Source: Candidatus Methylomirabilota bacterium (lineage in GTDB: Bacteria; Methylomirabilota; Methylomirabilia; Methylomirabilales; Methylomirabilaceae). Taken from it: DNA of 13,908 nt. The stretch covers positions 1 to 13,908 of the forward strand of contig JAGWRQ010000038.1 of assembly GCA_028869615.1 (NCBI GenBank), read 5' to 3'. Positions within the stretch are counted from its first letter, which is position 1. Every line of letters begins with the position of its first letter. Positions 1-8,432 of this stretch are shown one piece after another. Below the pieces are notes generated by a model, which saw only the letters and a program-made list of their open reading frames with translations, was not told where the DNA came from and did not search any database. The position numbers were made by a program, and so were the translations under genes.

Positions 1-818
1 ACATCCCCTCTTCTCACCCGCTGACCCTGGGATACCTTGTGCTGCTGCAAGTGGGCATAGAAGGTAGAGATCTTGTGGCCGTGATCGACTGAGACCACGT
101 CGCCGAAACCGCCGAGCGGACCCGTATACGTAACGATCCCGTCGGCAGGGGCGATGACCGGCGTCCCAACGCTGTTCGAGATATCGACTCCCTCATGCAT
201 CTCTTGCCGGCCGGTAAAGGGGGAGCGCCGATGCCCAAACCCGGCCGTGAGCCACCCCTTCACCGGCCAGATCGTCGGGGTGGAGGCCAGCAGGCTCCGC
301 TTCGCCTCGAGCGCGCCTAAGAGACCCTGAAAGCTCTTGTTACGGTCATTCATCTCACGGCTCAAGCGGTCAAGCTCGCCACCGAGGTTGTCAACCCCGA
401 TCTTTGTTGAAGAGCCGGCAGGTGGGGTCTGATGAGCAAGAGCCGCCACCATCATGGCGCTCGAACTCAAAGTATCCGCCCCGCCTACACCAACTATCGT
501 ACTCTCCACATTCTTTACCTCCAGACCGGCTGCCGTCCGCAAACGGACGTCGAACTCCCGGAGCTGGGTCATTTGATTGTCGAGACGCTCAAACTTCTGC
601 AACAGGTTGGCCTGCTCGCTCGATATGGTTCGAAGCTGACGGAGTTCCAGCATATGACCAGTGTGGCTTACCGTCTGATAGATAAGAAACAGAAAGGCGA
701 CGAAAATGAGACCCGTAGTGACAGCAAGCGCGCGAAGGAGGGGTTTGGCGATATGAAATCTTCGAATCTGAGAACTGGCATCGGGAAGGACAAGGATCGT
801 ATAAAACTTCTTCGCCAT
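1..818 (-). CDS. M23-family murein metallopeptidase, membrane anchored (C-terminus cut by window edge)
   Basis: The reading frame is open from ATG at 818 to the left edge (272 codons), so the C-terminus is missing. GGAAAGGA lies about 9 nt before the ATG. The N-terminus (MAKKFYTILVLPDASSQIRR) is followed by a single hydrophobic segment at about residues 28-47, then a hydrophilic, probably coiled-coil stretch (about 50-90) and a linker. A peptidase M23 (LytM-type) domain starts near residue 175. Visible family residues are H208 and D212 (HxxxD zinc ligands, in MHEGVD), H246/H248 (DHGH) and H256 (YAHL). Members are zinc endopeptidases, or regulators of amidases, that act on peptidoglycan in the periplasm; the anchored coiled-coil layout is typical. 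All metal ligands visible so far are intact, so an active enzyme is likely. The exact cleavage specificity cannot be told. It has its own promoter and is separated from prfB by higBA on the opposite strand. Confidence 0.9.
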   Translation of the reverse strand, partial: MAKKFYTILVLPDASSQIRRFHIAKPLLRALAVTTGLIFVAFLFLIYQTVSHTGHMLELRQLRTISSEQANLLQKFERLDNQMTQLREFDVRLRTAAGLEVKNVESTIVGVGGADTLSSSAMMVAALAHQTPPAGSSTKIGVDNLGGELDRLSREMNDRNKSFQGLLGALEAKRSLLASTPTIWPVKGWLTAGFGHRRSPFTGRQEMHEGVDISNSVGTPVIAPADGIVTYTGPLGGFGDVVSVDHGHKISTFYAHLQQHKVSQGQRVRRGD

Positions 819-893
819 CGAGCCGAATCCTTTCCAGTGTTATTTGGTTCACGAACTACAGTCAACCGATGAGCATGGAGGGAAAATCAAGAT

Positions 894-922
894 TTTATAT
901 CAAAAATCACAGAAGGTGTCAA
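894..922 (-). promoter_or_regulatory. Sigma-70-like promoter for the M23 peptidase gene
   Basis: On the minus strand TTGACA (922-917) and TATAAA (899-894) are separated by exactly 17 nt, a near-consensus sigma-70 promoter. The predicted start of transcription is near 887, which gives a leader of about 70 nt to the ATG at 818. The 310-bp gap between the M23 gene and higB holds this promoter, a second weaker candidate upstream and the higB promoter; I see no coding signal in it. Confidence 0.75.
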
Positions 923-1004
923 GCGTTTTTCGCTACTCAAACACGGGTGCGTCAGGATTATGAGCGAAAGACATCGTCAGAACAAGAAGCAATGAAAAGA
1001 CGTT

Positions 1005-1032
1005 AACATAGCTCGGTTGACACGGGTGTCAA
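1005..1032 (-). promoter_or_regulatory. Perfect inverted repeat with a possible second minus-strand promoter
   Basis: TTGACAC-GG-GTGTCAA is a perfect 7-bp inverted repeat at 1017-1032, a typical dyad for a dimeric regulator. On the minus strand its TTGACA (1032-1027) lies 16 nt before TATGTT (1010-1005), a 4/6 match to the -10 box. It could be an upstream promoter for the M23 gene or an operator between the divergent genes. The dyad is seen directly; the promoter and operator roles are inferred. Confidence 0.35.
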
Positions 1033-1076
1033 GAAAAAATGAGGCCGTGAGAATGGGAGAATGTCCAGGAACTGCG

Positions 1077-1125
1077 ACCGTACGGTACGACGACTTGACA
1101 GGCGTACTGTATCGCCGTACACTAT
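1077..1125 (+). promoter_or_regulatory. higBA promoter with putative operator repeats
   Basis: TTGACA (1095-1100) and TACACT (1118-1123) are spaced 17 nt apart. The predicted transcription start falls around 1129-1131, on the higB ATG itself, so the message may be leaderless. Three copies of GTAC-NN-TA(C/T) start at 1080, 1104 and 1117 and flank or overlap the -35 and -10 boxes. The first includes a perfect 10-bp palindrome, ACCGTACGGT (1077-1086). Autoregulation by HigA or the HigBA complex binding such promoter-overlapping repeats is known for the family; the assignment of these repeats is inference. Confidence 0.55.
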
Positions 1126-1128
1126 ATC

Positions 1129-1413
1129 ATGATTATCGAGAAGTTCCGGCACAAAGGCCTCAGGCGTCTTTATGAAGATGACGACCTGAGTGGCGTGCCT
1201 GCCCATTCTGTCAGGAAGATCAAGGCGATCCTCGCCGCCCTGGAGTTTGCCGACAACCTCGCGCAAGTGGCGACCATGCCGGGCTGGAAGCTTCATCCGC
1301 TAGGGGGTGACCGGAAAGGCGAATACAGCATCACTGTAACAGGCAACTGGCGGATTACCTTTCGGCTTCAAGGCCATGCCGTCACGGATGTAAACTTTGA
1401 GGATTACCATTAG
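1129..1413 (+). CDS. higB: HigB-type toxin of a type II toxin-antitoxin system (RelE superfamily mRNA interferase)
   Basis: This 94-residue protein has the usual length of the HigB/plasmid-maintenance killer family. Recognisable segments are the central HPLGGDRKGEYSITVTG block, the following NWRITFRL strand and the C-terminal DVNFEDYH end, which match the family pattern of a basic RelE-like fold. HigB toxins cleave mRNA on the ribosome and are neutralised by the antitoxin encoded immediately downstream. The gene lies first in the pair (toxin before antitoxin), as is typical for higBA. No Shine-Dalgarno precedes the ATG, and the candidate promoter -10 ends only 5 nt upstream of it, which suggests leaderless translation. 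The module is on the strand opposite to its neighbours prfB and the M23 gene, consistent with acquisition as a cassette. Confidence 0.9.
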   Translation: MIIEKFRHKGLRRLYEDDDLSGVPAHSVRKIKAILAALEFADNLAQVATMPGWKLHPLGGDRKGEYSITVTGNWRITFRLQGHAVTDVNFEDYH

Positions 1414-1425
1414 GAGGAATACGCC

Positions 1426-1725
1426 ATGGCGATGAAGAACCCGCCCCATCCGGGCGAAATTATCCGAGAGGAGATTATCGAGGCGCTCGGTTTGACTGTC
1501 ACGAGTGCGGCTGACATTCTCGGCGTGCGCCGCGCCACGCTGTCCGATGTCACTAATGGCAAGGCGTCTGTGTCCGCTGAGATGGCCCTACGCCTGGAAA
1601 AGGCATTCGGCGTCAGCATGGATCTGCTCTTAAAAATGCAGGCCGGTTACGATGCCGCCCAAGCCCGCATGCATGGCGACCAGATTAAGATCAAACGCTT
1701 CAAGCCAGCGAGCGCCCGGCTATAA
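1426..1725 (+). CDS. higA: HigA-type antitoxin, XRE-family helix-turn-helix regulator
   Basis: This 99-residue protein opens with the HigA signature PPHPGEIIREEII, followed by an XRE helix-turn-helix (about residues 24-60) containing SAADILGVRRATLSDVTNGK, then SAEMALRLEKAFG and a C-terminal LLLKMQAGYDAAQAR segment. In the family it binds and neutralises HigB and represses the shared promoter. AGGAGG (1412-1417), overlapping the higB stop codon, is 8 nt before the ATG at 1426, so the antitoxin has the much stronger ribosome binding site of the pair. A second ATG two codons later is possible. The 12-nt gap to higB indicates one transcript. Confidence 0.93.
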   Translation: MAMKNPPHPGEIIREEIIEALGLTVTSAADILGVRRATLSDVTNGKASVSAEMALRLEKAFGVSMDLLLKMQAGYDAAQARMHGDQIKIKRFKPASARL

Positions 1726-1750
1726 GGGTTAGCCCGGAGCATACCGGCTA
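1716..1750 (+). terminator. Overlapping hairpins at the 3' end of higA (possible terminator)
   Basis: CCGGCTA occurs at 1716-1722 and again at 1744-1750, with TAGCCCGG (1730-1737) between them, so two mutually exclusive stems with a one-base bulge can form around the higA stop codon. No T-tract follows, so intrinsic termination is uncertain. From here to the prfB stop (1875) I see no gene. Confidence 0.25.
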
Positions 1751-1874
1751 GACACGCTGGTCAGGCACAATCCCCGCCTTAAACAAGCAATAGCCGTCGG
1801 CATCAAGCCGTAACTTTTACGCAACTAGTCGCTTTGGGAGTTTTTCGTCGGGGGAGTCGCTCCAACTACGGTTG

Positions 1875-2991
1875 TCACTTCGCGGCACCGGGCGAGGTTC
1901 GCCCTTTCAGCAGAAAGGCATCGATGAACGGCTCGATCTCCCCGTCCAAGACCTTGTCGACATTGGAGGTCTCCAGCCCCGTCCGGTGATCCTTCACAAG
2001 CTGGTACGGAGCCAGAACGTACGAACGGATCTGGCTGCCCCAGGCAATCTCCTTCTTTTCGCCTTCAAGCTTGGCCATTTCCTTCTCTTGCTCACGACGA
2101 TAGTGGTCGTACAGCCTGGCGCGCAGGACCTTCATGGCCATCGCCTTATTCTTGTGCTGCGACCGCTCATTCTGACAGGAAACGACGATGCCCGTCGGCA
2201 GGTGAGTGATCCGCACCGCTGAGTCGGTGACGTTCACATGCTGCCCGCCCGCCCCGCTGGAGCGATAGGTGTCAATGCGCAGGTCCTTGTCGTCAATCGC
2301 CACCTCGATAGTCTCATCGATCTCCGGGTAGACCAACACCGACGCAAAGGAGGTGTGACGGCGGTGGCTGGCATCGAACGGCGAGATGCGCACAAGACGG
2401 TGAACCCCGATCTCGGCTTTCAGACGGCCGTAAGCATAACTGCCCGCAACCGTCACCGTAGCGCTCTTGATCCCGGCCTCCTCTGCAGGGAGTAGGTCGA
2501 TAATCTCGGTCTTATACCCCCCGGCCTCGGCCCATCGCAGGTACATCCGCAGCAGCATCTGGGCCCAATCCTGCGACTCGGTGCCGCCGGCTCCCGGATT
2601 GATGGAGAGGATCGCGTTGCCCGAGTCGTATTCCCCGGCCATGAACGTCGTCAACTCGATCGCGGCAATCTGACTCTCCAGGCTCCGAAGCGAACTCCCC
2701 AACTCTTTCAGCGCTTGCGGATCATCTTCCTCCCGCAGCAGCCCGAGCAAGACCGTCAGCTCTTCGAGCTCGCCCCCGATGGCCTCCAGTTGGTCAACCA
2801 CATCCTTGAGCGCGCGTTGCTCCTTCATGATCTCCCGCGCCCTGGAGGTGTCGGACCAGAACTCCTGTGAATGGAGCATCTCTTCGATCGCGACCAGGCG
2901 TGACTGTTTTCCTGCAACGTCAAAGGTAGTCCCGGAGAATATGCAGCTTATCCTTCAGACCGTCGAGCGTACGCGCGAACTCCGCAATCAT
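1875..2991 (-). CDS. prfB: Peptide chain release factor 2, expressed through a programmed +1 frameshift
   Basis: RF2 recognises UGA and UAA stop codons and triggers peptide release. The real start is ATG at 2991 with AGGAGG just upstream. It encodes 23 codons ending in CTT TGA C, where the in-frame TGA is at 2922-2920. A +1 shift at CTT continues as DVAGKQSRLVAIEE and joins the long frame at 2879, giving about 371 residues (E. coli RF2 has 365). The stop-codon recognition tripeptide SPF falls at about residues 203-205 and the catalytic GGQ at about 248-250, close to their E. coli positions. The ATG overlaps the lnt stop (ATGA, 2988-2991), so translation is probably coupled. Starting at the in-frame ATG at 2879 would lose the conserved first helix, so the frameshifted product is the correct one. 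Confidence 0.97.
2919..2935 (-). promoter_or_regulatory. RF2 autoregulatory +1 frameshift site
   Basis: The minus-strand sequence CGGGACTACCTTTGAC contains the classical slippery CTT followed by TGA and C, after codon 23 of prfB. When RF2 is scarce the ribosome pauses at the TGA and slips +1; when it is abundant the short peptide is released. In E. coli a strong internal Shine-Dalgarno (AGGGGG) lies 3 nt before CTT. Here the same position reads CGGGAC, keeping only the GGG core. Confidence 0.93.
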
Positions 2992-4547
2992 CGCATCCTC
3001 CTTTGTGAAGTGGCAGCAGGCACCGAAGCGATTCTCACGGCGCCCCGGACCCACGTTGTCATGAACACTGCGACCATAATAAAGATGATACAGATCCATG
3101 CAAAGAGATCACCGTAACGGGTATAAAACGTCTGCGTTCGCTCTACGCGAATCTGGTCTGTAATGACGGCCGGCATAAAGAGATCCGAGGCATGGAGGAT
3201 CCGGCCGCTCGGATCTACGATAGCGGAAATGCCCGTATTGGCCGCTCGAACCAGGTAGCGGCGGTTCTCGACAGCTCGAAGGACGGCCATGGCCAGATGT
3301 TGGGCTGGGGCAGCCGACCGACCGAACCAGGCATCGTTCGTGATATTGACCAGGAACTCTGCCCCGTCTTTCACGTAACGCCGAACCTGATCCGGAAAGA
3401 TCGCCTCATAGCAGATGGTGGCGCTAAAACGGCCACCCGGGGTATCAAACACGGTATAGGTCTGGCCCGCTTCGAAGTCGCCGATGCCGTACGCCAGCTT
3501 GTTGATAAAAAATAGAAGCGATTTGAGGGGGACATACTCCCCAAAAGGAACCATATGAATCTTGTCGTACCTGTTGAGGAGTTCCCGCTGAGGAGAGATC
3601 AGAAACGCGCTATTGCGATACCGCGTACCGCCGTCGGCGGCCGCGGGCGGCTCGGCATCCGGGCTGCCCACCAGGAGATAGCTGCCGGTCTCAGTGGCGA
3701 CGTCCAAGACACGACCCAGCAACGCCGGTTCATACCGAAGAAAAAACGGAACGGCGGTTTCAGGCCACACAATGAGCGCAGGGGCATCCTTGGCCGCCTC
3801 CAGACTGAGGCGACGATACTGCTCGATGGTAGCCGCCTGCATCGCCGGATCCCACTTCAGCCCCTGATCGATGTTCCCCTGTACGAGGGCAACCCCAAGC
3901 GCCTGCTCGGAACCAACAGGCGCAGACGGCGGCAAAAGGAGTCTGGGGGACCAGACCAGGGTCAGGGCAACCGCGCCGGTTACGCCGATCGTCCGAAGAC
4001 GGCCAGGCGCGCCTCCAACCACCTGCGTCAGGGCGGTATTCGTGAGGACTACGAGAAATGAGAGACCGTATACCCCAGCGACAGAGGCAGCCGGCAGTAG
4101 CCAACTGTTCCGGTATTGCGTATACCCCAGGAGGATCCAGGGAAATCCGGTCAGCGCATAGGTCCGCAGGTACTCCAAACCGACCCACAAGGCCGATGGC
4201 GCAAGCAGGTTCAGGGGCCACGGCACACTCGCCATCCAAGAGGCCCCCATAGCGAACACGCCAAGGTAGAGCGAGAGGTAGGCTGCCAGGACGATAAGCG
4301 CAAGCGCACTGAGAGCAAAGGGCACGCCGCCGTATGCCGTCATCGAATGCGTCACCCAGGAGACGCTGATGAGGTAAAAGAGCAGCCCTGCAAGCGTCCC
4401 CAGATAGAAGGCTCGAACCGGAGTCTGGCCGCGAATAGCCCACAGTAATGGGACAAGGGCTACGAACGCCAGCCATCCCAGGTCTGGTGCCGGAAACGCG
4501 AGGATGAGGAGCCCGCCGGAAAGCGCAGCCAGCAAGACCGCTATCAT
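2988..4547 (-). CDS. lnt: Apolipoprotein N-acyltransferase
   Basis: Lnt adds the third acyl chain to the N-terminal cysteine of lipoproteins at the outer face of the inner membrane, using a phospholipid donor. The N-terminal half holds several hydrophobic spans (about residues 2-200). The C-terminal half is a nitrilase-type domain with the Glu-Lys-Cys triad: E263 in WPETAVPFF, K329 in YDKIHMVPFGEY and C379 in ICYEAIFPD. A last hydrophobic segment lies near the C-terminus (FAWICIIFIMVAVFM), as in the family, and the length of 519 residues is normal. I chose ATG at 4547, which overlaps the cdsA stop as ATGA and has GGGGTGG before it; a GTG at 4553 is an alternative start. An Lnt gene indicates a diderm organism with lipoprotein processing. 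The stop overlaps the prfB start. Confidence 0.96.
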   Translation of the reverse strand: MIAVLLAALSGGLLILAFPAPDLGWLAFVALVPLLWAIRGQTPVRAFYLGTLAGLLFYLISVSWVTHSMTAYGGVPFALSALALIVLAAYLSLYLGVFAMGASWMASVPWPLNLLAPSALWVGLEYLRTYALTGFPWILLGYTQYRNSWLLPAASVAGVYGLSFLVVLTNTALTQVVGGAPGRLRTIGVTGAVALTLVWSPRLLLPPSAPVGSEQALGVALVQGNIDQGLKWDPAMQAATIEQYRRLSLEAAKDAPALIVWPETAVPFFLRYEPALLGRVLDVATETGSYLLVGSPDAEPPAAADGGTRYRNSAFLISPQRELLNRYDKIHMVPFGEYVPLKSLLFFINKLAYGIGDFEAGQTYTVFDTPGGRFSATICYEAIFPDQVRRYVKDGAEFLVNITNDAWFGRSAAPAQHLAMAVLRAVENRRYLVRAANTGISAIVDPSGRILHASDLFMPAVITDQIRVERTQTFYTRYGDLFAWICIIFIMVAVFMTTWVRGAVRIASVPAATSQRRMR

Positions 4548-5347
4548 ACCCACCCCGCGAGAACAGCCACATAGAGGACAGGCCCGGTGAAGAGGAGGCT
4601 ATCCACTCGATCCAGCAGACCACCGTGGCCCGGGATCAGCGCGCCGGTATCCTTCACGCCGAAACTCCGTTTCAGCATCGATTCGCACAGATCCCCAACT
4701 TGGCCCATCACGCCCAGCCCCAATCCCATCACGACACTCTCAACAGTCCCGAGCCCCTCCCAGAACCAGAACTTGGCCAGCCCGGAGGCCACAACAGAAC
4801 ACACAAGTCCGCCCATGCTCCCTTCCACGGTCTTGCGCGGGCTCACGGAGGGACAGAGCAACTTTTTCCCCACCGTCGAGCCAACATAGAACGCCCCGGT
4901 GTCCCCAGCCCATGTGACGAAGACGAGATAAAAGATATAGGTGCGCCCCAACGCCATGGCCCGCAGGAGCGCCGGAAAGCTCAGTAACCCTGCGACATAC
5001 ATAAGACCGAGCAGGGTGATTGCCCCTCGCGAGACAACCTCTTTCGGGTCCGTCCCCCCCACCAGGAGGCCGATCAGCAGAAGGACGATTACCCCAGTCA
5101 AGACCGATATCAGCCAGGGCGCCGGCGCGCCGAGAAACTCCATGTAACTCAGCATCACACCGCACCCCATTCCAATGGGCGCTAACGGATGCCAGCCGCC
5201 GGCCTTTGCCATCCCGTAGAATTCATACAGGCCAACCAGAATCGCGAAAGTCACAAGCAAGAAGAAGTGAAAAGCGGTTCCGAACTGAACCAGCAGGAGA
5301 AAAGCTGGAAGGAGGACGGCAGCGCTGAGGATCCTTTTCAGATGCAT
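4544..5347 (-). CDS. cdsA: Phosphatidate cytidylyltransferase (CDP-diglyceride synthase)
   Basis: The enzyme makes CDP-diacylglycerol from phosphatidic acid and CTP, the entry to all phospholipid head groups. The protein is very hydrophobic, with about 6-8 membrane segments over 267 residues. It carries the CDP-synthase signature at residues 223-249 (SMLKRSFGVKD followed by PGHGGLLDRVD), including the conserved KR, KD, HGG and DR-D residues. AGDTGAFYVG with the membrane-embedded Asp precedes it at about 147-156. The ATG at 5347 has no Shine-Dalgarno within 15 nt; the preceding bases come from a palindromic repeat, and the nearest AGGAG lies at the frr stop codon (see the junction feature). 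The uppS gene that often lies between frr and cdsA is missing, while lnt follows directly and overlaps by ATGA. Confidence 0.96.
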   Translation of the reverse strand: MHLKRILSAAVLLPAFLLLVQFGTAFHFFLLVTFAILVGLYEFYGMAKAGGWHPLAPIGMGCGVMLSYMEFLGAPAPWLISVLTGVIVLLLIGLLVGGTDPKEVVSRGAITLLGLMYVAGLLSFPALLRAMALGRTYIFYLVFVTWAGDTGAFYVGSTVGKKLLCPSVSPRKTVEGSMGGLVCSVVASGLAKFWFWEGLGTVESVVMGLGLGVMGQVGDLCESMLKRSFGVKDTGALIPGHGGLLDRVDSLLFTGPVLYVAVLAGWV

Positions 5348-5401
5348 AGAACGCAGCGATCAGCTTTCAGCTATCAGCTGATAGCTGACCGCTGACAGCT
5401 C

Positions 5402-5403
<2 letters not shown>
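5345..5403 (-). promoter_or_regulatory. Possible hairpin-bridged ribosome binding site for cdsA
   Basis: On the minus strand AGGAG (5403-5399) lies at the frr stop, 51 nt before the cdsA ATG. Between them CAGCGGTCAG (5394-5385) can pair with CTGATCGCTG (5363-5354) over 10 bp including one G-U pair, enclosing a second small hairpin. Folding would leave 4 + 6 = 10 nt between AGGAG and ATG, near a normal spacing. The pairing is seen in the sequence; the role in initiation is inferred. Confidence 0.4.
5354..5394. repeat. Dispersed AGCTGATAGCT-type palindromic repeat
   Basis: The frr/cdsA gap contains a perfect 22-bp palindrome (5367-5388, core ATCAGCTGAT) inside a larger imperfect inverted repeat. 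The same sequence family (ATCAGCTTTCAGC, CAGCGGTCAGC, AGCTGATAGCT) recurs in the rpsI/argC gap around 10760 and 10985, so it is a dispersed intergenic element rather than a local hairpin. It fills almost the whole gap. Confidence 0.8.
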
Positions 5404-7343
<1,940 letters not shown>

Positions 7344-7373
7344 CCTCACCCTCTTTCCTTAAGTCGTCGTGTC

Positions 7374-8177
7374 TCAGATCTGTTGGAAGGCCTCCAGTGG
7401 CGCTTCAGTCGGGCTCGTTTCTTCTGATGAAGGGGCTGGCTCGACCGGGGCAACCGCCAATTGTTCGGCAGCCAACTCCTCGGCCGCCTTCAGCCGCGCG
7501 GCTCGGCTCTCCTGGATGACATCAGCCAGACGGGTCGCCATCAGTCGAATGGCTCGAATCGCGTCGTCATTACCGGGGATCGGGTAATCGACCTCGTCGG
7601 GATCGCAGTTTGTGTCCACGACGGCTACAACCGGAATCCCGAGACGCCTAGCCTCGCACACGGCGATCCGCTCCTTCTTGGTATCGATCACAAAGATCGC
7701 GCCGGGCAGTCGTTCCATCCCCTTAATCCCGCCCAAAGCATATTCGAGCTTCTGTTGTTCCCGTTGCAGCTTCGCAACCTCCTTCTTCGTCAGACGCTCG
7801 TACTCGCCCTTGGCCTCCATTTCTTCAATATGGCGCAAGCGGCTCACGCTCTTCCTGACCGTCTGGAAGTTGGTGAGGGTCCCGCCCAACCAACGATGGT
7901 TCACAAAGAATTGTTCGCAGCGATTGGCCTCTTGCTCGATCACATCAGCGGCCTGTTTCTTTGTTCCGACAAATACAACCGGCAGACCTTCGGCTGCCAC
8001 ATCTCTCACAAACGCAATAGCTTCGTGAAATTTCTTCAGGGTCTTTTGCAGATCGATGATGTAGATGCCGTTCTGTTCTCCAAAGAGATACTTCTTCATC
8101 TTCGGGTTCCAGCGTTTGGTCTGATGCCCGAAGTGAACCCCCGCTTCCAACAGCTCTTTGATCGTGACCGTTACCAC
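7374..8177 (-). CDS. rpsB: 30S ribosomal protein S2
   Basis: The protein begins [19 protein letters not shown]. The HFGH motif at 15-18 and the following [20 protein letters not shown] are hallmarks of S2. Further conserved blocks are [12 protein letters not shown] and [30 protein letters not shown] chose GTG at 8177, with GGAGG 6 nt upstream. The frame stays open to 8252, but the extra 25 residues are not S2-like and fall in the leader. The C-terminal tail (last about 45 residues) is acidic, alanine- and proline-rich and longer than in E. coli. S2 is known to repress rpsB-tsf in E. coli by binding its own leader; a strong hairpin here may play that part. Confidence 0.97.
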   Translation of the reverse strand: MVTVTIKELLEAGVHFGHQTKRWNPKMKKYLFGEQNGIYIIDLQKTLKKFHEAIAFVRDVAAEGLPVVFVGTKKQAADVIEQEANRCEQFFVNHRWLGGTLTNFQTVRKSVSRLRHIEEMEAKGEYERLTKKEVAKLQREQQKLEYALGGIKGMERLPGAIFVIDTKKERIAVCEARRLGIPVVAVVDTNCDPDEVDYPIPGNDDAIRAIRLMATRLADVIQESRAARLKAAEELAAEQLAVAPVEPAPSSEETSPTEAPLEAFQQI

Positions 8178-8245
8178 ACCGCTCCTCCGTTCGGCTGACC
8201 TTTTCGCGCAGCCCTCTGGGTTGTGTCCTCCGCCCTCGTCACCTC

Positions 8246-8287
8246 CCTGCAAGGCCCCTGCACAACAGGTGGGGGCACCCTTGCAGG
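8246..8287 (-). ncRNA. Structured 5' leader of rpsB (hairpin, candidate S2-binding site)
   Basis: In the transcript CCTGCAAGG (8287-8279) pairs perfectly with CCTTGCAGG (8254-8246), a 9-bp stem. The enclosed part can form a further stem (CCTG with CAGG, flanked by CC/GG). It lies about 70 nt before the rpsB start and downstream of the likely promoter. Its place fits ribosomal protein leader autoregulation, but I cannot match it to a known motif. Confidence 0.45.
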
Positions 8288-8341
8288 AATCAGAAGGCGT
8301 GTGAAGTTGATACGAGTTCTTTTATCCGTCAACGCCCTGCA

Positions 8342-8370
8342 TTTATACCACGTCAAAATAGATCGGAACA
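8342..8370 (-). promoter_or_regulatory. Extended -10 promoter for the rpsB operon
   Basis: On the minus strand TGGTATAAA (8350-8342) is an extended -10 element (TGnTATAAA). A weak -35 candidate, TTGTTC, lies 18 nt upstream and shares only TTG with the consensus. The predicted start near 8335 gives a leader of about 160 nt containing the 9-bp hairpin. The argJ stop is at 8433, so this gap marks the boundary between the arg genes and the rpsB operon. Confidence 0.5.
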
Positions 8371-8432
8371 AGAAAAAACATAGAGATACCGGCATGGCGG
8401 TCGCGCTGCTTGACCAGGGATGGACTCCAACG

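Noticed and set aside
432..872. 146-residue plus-strand open frame
   Set aside because: It lies antisense to the M23 peptidase gene, which has clear domain motifs, a start site and a near-consensus promoter.
1875..2879. prfB as a simple 334-residue gene starting at 2879
   Set aside because: The upstream 23-codon frame with CTT TGA C and good RF2 N-terminal similarity shows the programmed frameshift form.
3760..4623. 287-residue minus-strand open frame overlapping lnt and cdsA
   Set aside because: It is an out-of-frame shadow inside two genes with intact catalytic motifs; the composition is Gly/Arg/Pro-rich and no family is recognised.
7461..8198. 245-residue plus-strand open frame antisense to rpsB
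   Set aside because: Long antisense frames are expected in GC-rich genes; it has no ribosome binding site, and S2 is clear on the other strand.
8178..8252. N-terminal extension of rpsB
   Set aside because: The extra 25 residues are not S2-like; GTG at 8177 has GGAGG at the right distance.
8373..8401. Possible intrinsic terminator after argJ
   Set aside because: Six T residues are present on the minus strand, but the preceding stem is only about 4 bp and ends 9 nt too early.
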